This document shows, piece by piece, positions 32,831-43,626 of a stretch of 64,000 nucleotides of DNA (the stretch's first letter is position 1; each line of letters opens with the position of its first letter). The stretch covers positions 19,518,106 through 19,582,105 of the forward strand of contig JASXTE010000001.1 in the NCBI GenBank assembly GCA_030280995.1, read 5' to 3'. A program made the position numbers and the translations under genes. This DNA comes from Hemileia vastatrix (taxonomy: Eukaryota > Basidiomycota > Pucciniomycetes > Pucciniales > Zaghouaniaceae). The notes under the pieces were generated by a model. That model saw nothing but the letters and a program-made list of their open reading frames with translations. It had not been told where the DNA came from and did no database searches.

Positions 32831-32944
32831 AAATTAGTCTAAACTTGAAAACCAAAAAAAAGCACTTACAGGACAAAAAAAAAGAAAAAAAAAGCAAAAA
32901 AAAAAAATCATGATTAGCAAATAAAAAAACAAAAATAAAAAAAA

Positions 32945-33230
32945 TGACCTACCTGGTGAGTTGATTTGAGAAAATAAAAGCAACAAAAATATATGAGAGA
33001 TTTTTGAGGAAAGGATGAAAAGGATATGAATGATGAATGAAAAAAAACACTGACAAAATATGCAATTTCAGAAAATATGTGATTTCATAGTGAGCTGGTG
33101 AAAGAAAACCAAGGAGCCATCCAAAAAAAAGATATTCACCGTAAATTCAAAAAAAATGAATATGCAACAAACAAAAATACCAAACCAAGTGAATAAAGTA
33201 CACAAAGTGGACATTTTCAGAGCACAAAAA
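32945..33230 (-). other. Conserved UTR-like block (H1)
   Basis: It is homologous to 29720-29995 of H2, with the same CACCAG|GTAGGT end near 32950. It is bordered on the right by the last transposase-linked bases before G1 interrupts H1 at 33315. Confidence 0.45.
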
Positions 33231-33314
33231 TAAAATTTTTAAAGTGTTGTGAAGAGAAATGTTGGAGAGTAATTGGCATCATAATGGAACGTATGCTGGT
33301 TGATTGAATGTTTT

Positions 33315-34087
33315 TGTCACCGGACGACCTACGCACAAGGTCGAGGATGTTCCTGAAAGTGAGATGAGGGATTTAGAAACTTCTTCGAAGCACAGAGGAA
33401 TGATTCGAGGAAATTATTCGAAGGTCACTCGAAGTAATAGCTATAGGTTCGAGGTTTGTTTGAGAAGAATTATAAACTAGTTCCAAGGTAATAATAATTC
33501 TTAAAATCTCAGGAAGGGTTGGAAACTCAATAGTCAAAGATTTAGGATTTAGAAATGAATATTGAGAAGGTAAAAGAAAGATACAATAACAATGATTTAA
33601 ATTTTAAGGTTTTTCCACTATTAATGTAAATACAATATTATAATTTAATTCTAAGGAATATCGAACCAAATACCCAACTCCTTTTATATCCTTTGTTCCT
33701 CCTCGCATTGACCTCCCTTCCATTGCAGTATTCCCATTCCATTGACCATTACTAACATACACTTAGACCCTCTTCACTAAATATCCGTCCATGCTCAATA
33801 TACCCCTTTTTAATTAATTAACAAAACTTTAATGAAAAACTACTACTGTACTATTTTGTTGATCCTAGCGCTGTGCGTCGCTTATTGAAAAGGACTAAGG
33901 TACCCTATTGGGAGATTGACTAATTTAGATTTAGAGTTTAGGCTAGCGCAGTTAAATAGTAAGTACACAAAGGAAAAATCGCAGTTGCTATGGAGAATTG
34001 CTTTCTGCGCTTTGAGTATAGATGTAGGACTCGATATTATTGATTTATTGAGTTAATTTCGCCTCGAGTGTCACGTGGCGCGTGACA
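33315..34087 (-). repeat. G1 3' LTR (left copy)
   Basis: The plus-strand sequence begins TGTCACCGGACGACCTACGC and ends CACGTGGCGCGTGACA, so the termini TGTCAC/GTGACA are inverted. It contains an E-box-type CACGTG near its end. About six substitutions separate it from the right copy (four transitions, two transversions by my count), pointing to recent insertion. Confidence 0.93.
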
Positions 34088-34097
34088 GATGCCCGGG

Positions 34098-34105
34098 TAT
34101 AAAAA
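34098..34105 (+). promoter_or_regulatory. TATA box of the G1 accessory gene
   Basis: TATAAAAA stands 10 bp outside the left LTR and 98 bp before the ATG at 34196, in the orientation opposite to gag-pol. The GC-rich surround (GCCCGGG..CGCGAACTCCG) contrasts with the AT-rich neighbourhood. Confidence 0.6.
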
Positions 34106-34195
34106 CGCGAACTCCGTTGAGCTTGAACCATCTTCCCACACTAATTTCACTTGTCTAATACTTTTTTCCCGCATCTCTCAATTATTTATTTTATA

Positions 34196-35123
34196 ATGAA
34201 CTGCCCTACCCCCACACCCACGCCTCCACACCCTAAAGCAGATGGGGGAATAATCACACGACAGTTTTCACGGACTTGCACGGCTTGTGAAAGCATGGAA
34301 TATTTCTGTGTCGAAAGTACGGCGACTCGAGGCCCTCGCCAGAAATGCGAGTTTTGCCGTTGGCGGCGAGTGGCGTGCGATGCGTTGACGAAGAACGCGG
34401 AAATCGAAAATCGATTCACAAAAACAAAATTTTGGGTAGTTCCAAAGACTAAAGAGGTGGTCGAAGACATTTGGGATGTCTCGATCGAAGATGAACAATC
34501 GGTGGGGGAAAATGATAAGGAGATGAACAACGAGATCTCAACCTGGGTAACCCAGGCCACGAGTTCGAAGCGAGGTGTCGAGGAAGAGGTCGATGAATTG
34601 GTGGAGGAGGATGAAGATGAAGTCCCTGTTCCAGGGCGGGCACCCAAGAAACGTCGGGTGGTCATCGAGGACGATGAGGAAGAGAGAGAGGTAGAAGTCG
34701 GAGTGGTGCCCAGGTTATTTCTGGAGCCTGATCCCATCTTCGAGGTAAGTTTTAATTGTTTTATTTCAAGGATGAAGTTACTGATGAGTCGCGTTTTAGA
34801 CATCGAATAACCTGGAAGAGCCGATTGTGGAGCCTGCGCCGGTTATACCAACTGAGGCAAACCCTCCGGCCACGGAAGTGGTTGAAGAGCCCGAAGACAC
34901 CCTGGACCAGGTGTGGTCGAAGAAACCTCGTCAAGGTCGACGAGTAAGGTTCGCGGAAGAACTATGTGGGGAGGTCGACGCTATTATTGACGCTGCTTCC
35001 TTCGACGTGATGGAGGAGCTCTTGGAGATTGGAGAGGTGGTTCCGGTAGGAGAGGAGGAGGTATTTGATAAATGCAGGAAGGAGATAAGGGTAGTTTTGG
35101 AGAAAATGAAAAGATTGGTTTGA
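34196..35123 (+). CDS. G1 accessory protein with Zn2Cys6-spaced cysteine cluster, antisense to gag-pol
   Basis: Exons 34196-34744 and 34800-35123 are joined by a 55-bp intron (GTAAGT..TTTTAG) in phase, giving 290 aa. The cysteines at residues 28, 31, 38, 51, 54 and 61 follow C-x2-C-x6-C-x12-C-x2-C-x6-C, which fits the fungal Zn2Cys6 binuclear cluster spacing. The second half carries the basic CEFCRWRRVACD, whereas typical family members are basic in the first half. An acidic linker (EEEVDELVEEDEDE), an NLS-like PKKRRVV near residue 150 and a C-terminal helical segment (EVFDKCRKEIRVVLEKMKR) follow. Likely nuclear and DNA- or chromatin-binding; the function is inference. It has its own TATA box and no stops, and its CpG-richer codon use resembles the rest of G1. 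Confidence 0.68.
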
Positions 35124-35512
35124 GAAAAATTAAAAGAAAAAATTTGAAAATGAAAAGGAGATGGAAAGAAGTAGAAGAAAAAATTGTATTTTAGTTTTAT
35201 TTTATTTTTATTTTATTTTATTATTAGTATTATTTTTTTTTTTTTTTATATTGTGGGTGAATGTTGTTAATTTTACAAGATTTGAGAAAGAGAGAAAAAG
35301 AAAAAAAAGAAAAAAGAAGTTTTAAATAAAAAATTTTAGAATTTGAAAGAAGAATTTTAAAGAAAGAAAAAAAGGTTGTTTTAATTGAAGGAAGTTTTAG
35401 TGTTTTTTTTTTTTTTTTAAAAAAGGAAAATTTTTATGTAAGAAAAGAGAGAGAAAAAGAAACGGTTTTGTGATTGAGATGAGTTGTTAAATTGAGGATT
35501 TTTTTAAAAAAA

Positions 35513-35543
<31 letters not shown>

Positions 35544-36147
35544 AATTTTAGTTTGAAAAAGAGGAGAAAGAAAAGAAAAAAAAACAAAGGGTAGAATTTA
35601 AGAGAGTTTGAAAAGAAGATTTATTTGTTTCAAAGAATTATTATAGGGAGATTCAGGGGTTGAAGTTAAGTTCGAGGAAATGGTCGTGCCATACAGGATT
35701 TGACGATTTGAAGAAAAGAAAGTCTTTAAAAGAGAGAATAAAAAATTTTTTAAAGAGAAAATTTTGAAGAGAATTTTAAATTTAAGAAAAGAATGTATTT
35801 AAAGAATTGAAAAAAGAAAAGAAGAAAATATTTAGAGAGATTTATGAGTTTTTTATTTTATTTTATTATTTATGTTTATTCTATTTTATTTTATTTTATT
35901 TTATTTAATTTAATTTAATTTAATTTAATTTTATTTAATTTTAATTTTAATTTTAATTTATTTTTTATTTTTTTATTGTATTTAATTTTAATTTTGATTT
36001 TATTTTTGGTTGGTTTTGGAGGAAATTTATAGAAGGAGAAGAAAGAAAAAGAAGAGAGAAAAAAGAAAACAAGGCTAAGAAATTTAAGAGGTGTTTTAGA
36101 TTTTAAAGAAAGAAAGAAAAGAAAAGAAAATTTTAAATAAAGAAATT
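35124..36147. repeat. Purine/pyrimidine-biased low-complexity tract with (TTTTA)n
   Basis: About 1 kb lies between the convergent accessory gene and pol. The plus strand is GAAAGAAAAG-like for long stretches, with T18-T20 runs near 35402 and 35515 and a (TTTTA/TTTAA) microsatellite at about 35855-35990. No protein frame is supported. It may serve as terminator or strand-biased spacer for both transcripts (inference). Confidence 0.7.
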
Positions 36148-39100
36148 TTAAGGTTTTGGTTTTAAAGGATATTTCGAATGAAAAGATTTTAGGAGTTCAG
36201 GAGCATTGGAAACATTGATGGCTGGTTCCCAGGATGTTTTGTCTGAGTCATTGAGGAAGCCTTCCCATTCCACGAGGTATTGAAGTTTCCCCTTGCGTAT
36301 TCTTGAATCAAGGATACGACTTACTTCCCACTCTAGATGATCTTCTACTTCGACCAGTTCCGGAGGGGGTTGGTTCTTGCCCGGGTATATTTCTCGAGCC
36401 AGTTCCAGGAGAGATACATGGAAAACAGGGTGAATCGCCTCCCATTTAGGAGGTAACTTGAGTCGAAATGCAGTTTTAGAGACTTCAGAGTCGATTTCGA
36501 ATGGTCCCAAGCGCTTTTCAGCCAGTTTCTTTGATGGTCTTGTTGTTCGGATGTTTCGTGCATCGAGCCATACTTTGTCGCCTGGTTTAAAGGAAGGAGC
36601 AGATTGTCGATGTTTGTCGGCCTGTTCCTTGTATCTTCGAATCGCTGATTCCAAATTTGTTTTAAGTTCTTCTTGGAGTCGTGATATAGTTCGAAGATAA
36701 TGTTCTGCAGGATGATTAGTTCCTACATGAATTGAGTTGAATCGAGGATGTTGTCCATAAATGGTTTCGAAGGGAGATTGTCGTGTCAAAGAATGAGTCG
36801 AGTTATTATAAGCAAATTCGGCCAATGGTAGCCATGTGGTCCAATCGTCTTGTTGGTAACTGACATACATTCGAAGATATTGTTCGAGGATTTGGTTAAC
36901 TCTTTCTGTTTGACCATCGGTTTCAGGGTGATAGGCCGTGGAGAGATTCCTCGTGATATTGAGTTGTCAACACAGTTGGGTCCAGAATGTGGATACAAAC
37001 AATGAGCCTCTATCTGAAATAATGTCATTTGGTAAGCCGTGTTTAGAAAATACATATTCTAGAAACAATTTTGACAAATCTTCTGCTGTAGCAGTAGTAG
37101 TGGTTTTAACAAAAATAGACATTTTTGAAAATCTATCTACTATTACTAATATAGCATCAAAATCATTAGAAATAGGAAGTTGAAAAATGAAATCCATCGA
37201 TAAAGATTCCCAAGGTTTAGAGGGAATAGGAAGTGGTTGAAGCAACCCATGCTTCCGGTGACGGGGAGCCTTATTCCTATTACATTTGTAACAAGCTTTT
37301 ATATAGGCCTTGATTTCCTTGGTCATACCTGGCCAGAAGAAATCCCTCGCTATTAACTGGTAGGTTTTATCAACCCCAAAATGACCAGCTAACGGAGAAT
37401 CATGTCGACTATTGAAAATCCATAATTTTATCTCATTGTTGTCGGGTATGACTACTCTACCTTCGAAGACTAATAGACCTGATTCAATACTAAATCTTTT
37501 GGCCCCTTGCTTCGAGAGTATTTTGTCTTTTAACCCTAAACAATAATCGTCCTTCGACTGAGCTTCGAGGATGTTGGATAGTGGATTTCGAAAAGATTGA
37601 ATTGTCATCGAATTAAGTTGATGAGTTGTTAACATTGATTCGTTGAAGATTGATTGCACATTTGCTGGGTTCTTGTCAGCAAATGCGTCCCCCCGCTGTG
37701 GGTAAACGTCGTCCCAATGTGACAAGATATCTGGGACAATGCAGTTTTTTCCTGGGCGATAGGAAATAGAGAAAGAAAATTCAGACAAAAGTTCAGCCCA
37801 CCTGGCTTGACGCCTGGTTAACACTTTAGAAGACATGAAGTATTTCAAAGCATTGTGATCAGTTAAAATTTGAAAAGGACTATCTAGGCTGAGAAGAAAA
37901 GAACGCCATTTTTTAAGACAATGGATAATAGCTAAAAGCTCTTTGTCATGAATTTCATAATTTAATTCCGCGGCTATGAGTTTGCGTGACTCAAAAGCAA
38001 CAGGATGAAACAAATTTGTTTCAGGATTTAATTGGGAGATGACCCCTGCAATAGCATAATCGCTCGCATCTGTCTCAACTATTGTCGAGGCCGAAGGATC
38101 AAAATGCCAAAGAATTGGGGCTGTGGTGAACGCCGTTTTTAGTGCTTCAAATTCCTTTCGTGCTGTAGAAGTAAAAACAAATGGAATATCTTTTCTAAGA
38201 AGAGAAGTAAGATTGGAAATAGTTTTAGAGTAATCTTTAATAAATCTTCTATAGAAGTTTGCAAAACCCAAAAATCCTTGGAGTGATTTAATGTTTTTGG
38301 GCTCAGGCCATTCCAGGATTTTCTGGACTTTTTTGTCATCCATGACTAAACCGTCAGTGGACAACGTAAACCCCAAAAAATCAATTGATTTGAGGTGGAA
38401 TTCGCATTTATTATGCTTGGTGTAGAGACCATGATCTCGAAGACGATTTAGGACCTGTCGAACATGATGAATATGTTCATCCAGTGTTTTTGAGAATATT
38501 AAAATATCATCTAAATAGACGACTACAAATTGTTCAACAACATCTTGAAAGATATCATTAACAAAAGTTTGAAAAGTTGAAGGTGCGTTACATAATCCAA
38601 AAGGCATAACTAAATATTCAAAACTACCAAATCTAGTGCGCATTGCAGTCAGTGGTTCATGACCTTCCGCAATGCGAATAAGATTGTAAGCGCCTCTAAG
38701 ATCAATTTTAGAAAAGAAATTAGCACCATTGAAAAGGGTAAGAAGTAATGACATAGGAGGAACAGGATATGCATTTTTCTTTGTGACTGTGTTGAGCTGT
38801 CTATAGTCAACACACAACCTAAGACTACCGTCCTTCTTTTTTACAAAGAGGACTGGGGAGCCGGTTGGAGATTTACTGGCTCTGATGAAACCTTTGGCTA
38901 CATTCTCTGCAATGTAGTCTCGAAGAACTTGAGATTCGTCCTTCGATAGAGAATAGACAGGACCTGCCGGAGGTACTGGGCCTATTAACTCTATTTGATG
39001 GTCGTAGGGTCGATGAGGTGGTAACTTATCGGCCTTGCGGATTGAGAAAACATCGAGGAAATCGTGGTAGATTTCCGGTAGAGTTGATTTAATGGCTTCA

Positions 39101-39797
39101 ACGTTGATTTGGTCATCCTCTTCATCTTCGAGAGAATCTGTCAAGGTGATACCTGTATTGAGAGAGCATAATTCGATTACTTCGAGGCAATTTAAATCCT
39201 CTTCTAGTGAAGTCATCGAGCTAGAAGGGTTAGCCAATTGCTCATTTAAAGAAGGTACAGATGCTTGCAAGTCATCTGGCAGAGATTTGTCCTCTAGCAG
39301 GACGTTGTCAGGCGGGTTGTTTAACTCCCTATTGACCTGCATTAAAGAATCAGAAATATACTTAGAGCGTGGGGTGATCAATCCCCGGGTCCAATCAATT
39401 TCGGGATTCAAATACGTTAAAAAGTCATGGCCAAGAATGGTATCGTCCATCCTTGGGGCGTCCAAGACTGATAATTCCCACTCGAAGGGGGGAAAATTCG
39501 GAAAGTTGAAAACCCATAAAACTTTCTTACTTACCCAATATTTGGGTTCCTCTGATTCGACCAAATAGATGGGAGTTCGATCGATATCTGTAAATGTTAG
39601 TTGAAGCTTCTCGGCAAAAGATAAACTAACAAAAGAAATTGAAGCTCCAGAGTCTATAAGACAACTGAAGGGGATATCCTCCTTAAAAAGAATGAATCTC
39701 AAGCGGTTTAAGGCAACTCCAGTCCTTAAGACATGAAGGTTCTGTGCACTGGGAGAGATAAGATAGTTTGCTTTGCACACAAGTAAACTATCTACTA
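36148..39797 (-). pseudogene. G1 pol polyprotein (protease, RT, RNase H, integrase, chromodomain), one stop
   Basis: Pol is entered by -1 frameshift at 39798-39804 and runs ~1216 codons to 36148. In order: protease FSCLIDSGASISFVS (near 39650); RT with KIDLRGAYNLIRI and VVVYLDDILIFSKT (catalytic YLDD, near 38515); RNase H with VETDASDYAIAGV and ELLAIIHCLKKW; integrase zinc finger HDSPLAGHFG..CYKCNRNK (near 37400-37260), core SMDFIFQLP, ISDRGSLFV and HPETDGQTERVN; GPF-type segment KRLGPFEIDSEVSKTAFRL; and C-terminal chromodomain WEVSRILDSRIRKGKLQYLV (near 36300). The only break is TGA at about 36967 within integrase, between D2 and E, explained by CGA to TGA. Confidence 0.9.
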
Positions 39798-40982
39798 GTT
39801 TTTTGACTTCGAACTAGTACCTTCTCTTTCCTTCAACTTTACACAGTCTTCCAACTTGTGCTTACCCCCACAATACATACATAACCCATTATCAGCTCTT
39901 CTCTTCCTCTCAGCTTCTTTAAGTTCCCCTTTAGGATCCAGTACTTTGCTGATATCGCCTGGGGTTGAGCCTTTTGGTCAAGTTTTATCCTTTCCCTTAT
40001 TGGGTTTGGATTGAGTCGAGGAGGATTGATTTGGTCGTGGGTGTGAAGAAGGTCCCGATTTAAAATTTAGGCCTTGAGATTTGTTGGCATATCGACAATG
40101 TTGAAGTCGTCCTTGATAAACGCCGTCAAGTTCGAGGGTTCGATCCATTAAATCCGTTAAAGTAGTCATCTTCTGACCGTGAAGATTTAATTGATCCAGA
40201 ATCCTCGAAGGAAGTCCTTTCTTGAAATAATACTTAAGGGCAGCATCATTCCAACCTACTCGAGTTTGAAGTGCTCTGAAGTTTGAGATATATTCAGAGG
40301 CTTTACCATTATCACTCATGCGAAGAAAATCAAGTTCAATTTCTGCGTTGTCCGTTTCATTAGGATCCCCAAACAATGTAAAAAGTTGGTCTTCGAACTT
40401 TTCCCAATTATTGATAAGTAAGTGGGTTTCTGTCGAAGAAAGCATGAGTAGATAAGGTTCGAACCATCTTGCTGCTTTCCCGGCTAGGAATGAAGAAGCG
40501 TAAACAACCTTTGATCGGTCGCTGTTAAAGGTTCGAGGGTCATTATGGAACAGTAGCTTGCAGGTTTGCAAGAAGGGTCGCAATCTGTCGGGGTGATCTC
40601 CGTCGAATTTGTCAGGAGATTTCATAGAAGGAGTTTTGAACTTAGATCCCTCTGAAGACTTTGGATTTGAAAGGGTTTTCATAAAAAGTCTCATGAAATC
40701 TTCCAGAGAGTTAGATGGTCCCGGTTCTGAGGATTGGCCAGAAGGGTGATTGGCAGGGGCGGATGGTGCCTCATGCATTGTATCCTCTCCTTCTTCTTCA
40801 TCACTAGAATCCTCAAAATCTTGTGGAATGTCTTCTACAGATTGAACTGAGTGTTGCCGTTCCCTAAGGTCGAGTGGTTCCAAAGAGTGAGTGCGAGAAA
40901 CAGACCTTGTGGCTGTTGGCCTGCCTCTAGCGCGAGCTCTAGTAGTAGCGCCCGTAGGAGGAGTGCGTTGAACAGGTGCCAT
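39795..40982 (-). pseudogene. G1 gag polyprotein with zinc knuckle, one stop
   Basis: The ATG at 40982 starts MAPVQRTPPTGATTRARARG, a basic leader, then an acidic stretch. The capsid domain follows, with FDGDHPDRLRPFLQTCKLLF, FLAGKAARWFEPYLL and FEDQLFTLFGDPNE. An in-frame TGA at 39980-39978 (expected Arg) precedes the rest of the frame, which contains the knuckle CMYCGGKHKLEDC (C-x2-C-x4-H-x4-C). The gag frame ends at TAG 39797-39795, directly after the slippery heptamer. Full length would be 395 aa. Confidence 0.88.
39798..39804 (-). promoter_or_regulatory. -1 ribosomal frameshift site A AAA AAC between G1 gag and pol
   Basis: On the minus strand the gag frame reads ..TCA AAA AAC TAG. The heptamer A AAA AAC is a canonical X XXY YYZ slippery sequence in the correct phase. 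After a -1 slip the next codons are CTA GTA GAT AGT.., which stay open into the protease. The gag stop immediately after the heptamer is the classic gag/pol arrangement. A downstream pseudoknot was not assessed. Confidence 0.75.
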
Positions 40983-41055
40983 TTAAAATTTTTAGAAGCA
41001 CCTAAAAAAGACGTAGTAGTGCAAAGAATGAGAACTACGGAGAATTAAATTATAC

Positions 41056-41828
41056 TGTCACCGGACGACCTACGCACAAGGTTGAGGATGTTCCTGAAAG
41101 TGAGATGAGGGATTTAGAAACTTCTTCGAAGCACAGAGGAATGATTCGAGGAAATTATTTGAAGGTCACTCGAAGTAATAGCTATAGGTTCGAGGTTTGT
41201 TTGAGAAGAATTATAAACTAGTTCCAAGGTAATAATAATTCTTAAAATCTCACGAAGGGTTGGAAACTCAATAGTCAAAGATTTAGGATTTAGAAATGAA
41301 TATTGAGAAGGTAAAAGAAAGATACAATAACAATGATTTAACTTTTAAGGTTTTTCCACTATTAATGTAAATACGATATTATAATTTAATTCTAAGGAAT
41401 ATCGAACCAAATACCCAACTCCTTTTATATCCTTTGTTCCTCCTCGCATTGACCTCCCTTCCATCGCAGTATTCCCATTCCATTGACCATTACTAACATA
41501 CACTTAGACCCTCTTCACTAAATATCCGTCCATGCTCAATATACCCCTTTTTAATTAATTAACAAAACTTTAATGAAAAACTACTACTGTACTATTTTGT
41601 TGATCCTAGCGCTGTGCGTCGCTTATTGAAAAGGACTAAGGTACCCTATTGGGAGATTGACTAATTTAGATTTAGAGTTTAGGCTAGCGCAGTTAAATAG
41701 TAAGTACACAAAGGAAAAATCGCAGTTGCTATGGAGAATTGCTTTCTGCGCTTTGAGTATAGATGTAGGACTCGATATTATTGATTTATTGAGTTAATTT
41801 CGCCTCGAGTGTCACGTGGCGCGTGACA
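41056..41828 (-). repeat. G1 5' LTR (right copy)
   Basis: It aligns base for base in length (773 bp) with the left LTR, with the same TGTCACCGG start and GCGTGACA end. As the 5' LTR for the minus-strand genes it should hold the gag-pol promoter, but I could not point to a clear TATA box. The GTTTT duplication follows at 41829. Confidence 0.93.
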
Positions 41829-41834
41829 GTTTTG

Positions 41835-43004
41835 TGATTCAAGGGAGGGGAGAGCTGGTGCTGGTTCAGGATCCTCTTCTTCATAAAGATCATTCTAATC
41901 ATCCTTTAAATCAGCTAGGATATTGTGGGGTATAACACAAGTCTTGATCCAATGATTTGCAGTTTTGATCTCCAATTTTTATTGAAATTGGATTCTGAGC
42001 TCCTGAAGACTAGAAAGTTGTCCCTTTGAAATACCTATAGTGTGTTCAATCCTTACTTTTGATTGGGAAATGTGATAATTAAATATAGTTTTGGGGTCAT
42101 TTTCTAAACTTGCACCACGGAAAGCAGGTATAATGTACTTCCCACTTGCATATGCTGAGTCTGCAAGGAGGTACTGATATTCGTCAAAGTATGAGTCTGG
42201 GGTTTGAGAAATCCTCATTCTTTGGAAGATGGAAGAGTCATGACATGATCCAAGGCAGCCACTGTGAAAAGCAATAAATTTTCTATTGACATTTCATATA
42301 AGTTGAACAGCAATAGAGTATCTAGAAGGAAGATAAAAAGTTAGTTCATGAATGATGAGAAATTGGAGAAGATTTTGAATAAACCCTTTTTTGAAATCAA
42401 AATAATGGTTCCCATCATGAGAATGCTTTTGACTCAAAGGTATAGTTGTGCCATCAACAAAACCTACACAGCAAGGGAAACCTTCAGCTTGCATTACTTG
42501 AGAGGATTCAAGTTGCTGTTCTGGAGTTGGCCAAGAAAGTGTTTGAGACTTGAGGGAAAGGATAGCAATCATACAGTGCTTGGTGTATAATATCACCATA
42601 CAATTTACTATTTTAAATATATTATCCAATTGTCTTACAGCAGCACCATTTCCATTTGAGCCAAAGAGACATAGTGCGACAGCAAGTTGAATGGCAGGAT
42701 TATGCTGTTTTTTATGGGAATTGTTATGAAAGATAGGATGTTCAGAGATGAGTTGATAAAGTTGGAAGAAAGAATTTGGAGAAGTTCTAAATAGTTGAGG
42801 AATGTTGAGAATGGAGCAGAGATTATATCAGGGATCATGATAAAGAGTTGGCCCCCTGGAAATAAGGTAAAACTTTTTGGAAAGAAAACTCAAATAGGCT
42901 AAAGCATCTTCCAAATCAGAGTCAGATTTATAGTAGAGAGCTAAAAGTAAAGTGATAGCATTCATATTGGAGTGAAGTAGCTGTCTAGTAGAGAGGTTCT
43001 TCAT
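41835..43004 (-). pseudogene. H1 DDE_Tnp_4 transposase, degenerate
   Basis: The ATG at 43004 gives MKNLSTRQLLHSNMNAIT. Kept motifs: CCVGFVDGTTIPLSQ (Asp), CLGSCHDSSIFQRMR (Asp), YLLADSAYASGKYI and KVRIEHTIGISKG (Glu), then ANHWIKTCVIPHNILADL near 41930. Stops occur at about 42837, 42296, 41979 and 41895. It is about 85-90% similar to the H2 copy by eye. Its 3' end is displaced by G1; the remaining bases are at 33231-33314. Confidence 0.78.
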
Positions 43005-43401
43005 TGTTGTTGGTAGTATAGGTTGTCAGTAGAAGGTTTAGGTGATGAGTGGGAAGTGGGAATCCACCTCCATATGTGCAGTTGGGGTGTGTAGATAGAA
43101 AAAAAATTTAAGTGTTTGCCACCAAAATTAAGTAGAATAGAGTGAAGAGAGACTTAAGGATAAAATCAGCAATTATAATTCATGTGACTTACTTAAAAAT
43201 CCATCATGGATGTGATGAGTTTGGGTTCAGGAATTAGGAATGGAAATTGGGGTATAAGAGGTGGGATAATGCATTATCGTAGATTCCTTATCCACTAGCC
43301 CCAGGGCTAGTGGATAAGAATATACCACAAATAATAATGTCTGATCCCAGGAAAAAATTTTCTGATCCCTAATTGTGGATCCCTGAACATTGATACCTCT
43401 T
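43005..43401. promoter_or_regulatory. H1 right subterminal and terminal inverted repeat
   Basis: It contains the palindrome CTTATCCACTAGCCC..GGGCTAGTGGATAAG at about 43288-43319, as in H2, and the end CTGAACATTGATACCTCTT. The last bases differ from CCCCCT at two positions. ATT follows as target duplication. Confidence 0.6.
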
Positions 43402-43626
43402 ATTATGAGAATTGGCTCTAGGATCCCTATATTCTTCATTTTCAGAAGCCATGGCTTGTTGTTGTTCAAGGTATGGATCAAAATATTTATCATCTTCATT
43501 GTTAGGGTATTCTGGGGGAGCTGTGTGTTTTATTGATTGACTTCTTTGGGTGGAAATTGTAGTTGAGTTGGTGGCAGGAGTTGAGTTTGGCTGTTGGTTT
43601 AGTGGGGGGGTTGTGTTTTTTGGCAT
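43402..43626 (-). pseudogene. Copia-2 gag, N-terminal part
   Basis: The ATG at 43626 gives MPKNTTPPLNQQPNSTPATN, then YFDPYLEQQQAMASENEEYR, and DPRANSH at the H1 border. The frame resumes at 16343. The polar, Pro/Thr/Gln-rich leader is usual for copia gag. Because the leader is intact up to H1, H1 landed about 75 codons into gag. Confidence 0.72.

Larger units (their letters stand above)
33315..41828 (-). mobile_element. G1: young chromodomain Ty3/gypsy element with accessory gene
   Basis: The 8514-bp element has 773-bp LTRs (33315-34087, 41056-41828) differing at about six positions. It is flanked by GTTTT (33310-33314 and 41829-41833). Gag and pol are on the minus strand, pol ending in a chromodomain (chromovirus). 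An additional two-exon gene lies on the plus strand next to the 3' LTR. It is inserted in the 3' part of the H1 transposase gene. I could not identify a convincing polypurine tract beside the 3' LTR. Apart from two nonsense codons the coding frames are intact. Confidence 0.93.
16344..43401 (+). mobile_element. H1: PIF/Harbinger-type element hosting three nested insertions
   Basis: The left end AGGGGGTATCAATGTTCAGG (16344) matches the right end ..CATTGATACCTCTT (43401), flanked by the 3-bp duplication ATT (16341-16343 and 43402-43404). H1's own genes are ORF1 (+, 16784-18191), a TET/JBP-like oxygenase relic (-, about 23090-24399) and a DDE_Tnp_4 transposase (-, about 41835-43004). Copia-3, H2 and gypsy G1 are inserted inside it. 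Without them H1 is about 7.4 kb, close to H2. Confidence 0.85.

Noticed and set aside
32472..32897. Pro-rich 141-codon frame on the minus strand
   Set aside because: Same artefact in the H1 foldback; not conserved between copies.
34186..34803. 205-codon Ser-rich frame antisense to the G1 accessory gene
   Set aside because: Mirror of the acidic, GA-rich coding strand; the plus-strand gene has a TATA box, intron and cysteine pattern, and the minus frame has none.
39092..39568. 158-codon plus-strand frame within G1 pol
   Set aside because: Shadow of the intact minus-strand protease/linker region.
16344..43401. A single giant 27-kb cargo-carrying transposon (Starship-like)
   Set aside because: The length is explained by Copia-3, H2 and G1, each with its own ends and mostly exact duplications; there is no captain-type tyrosine recombinase.
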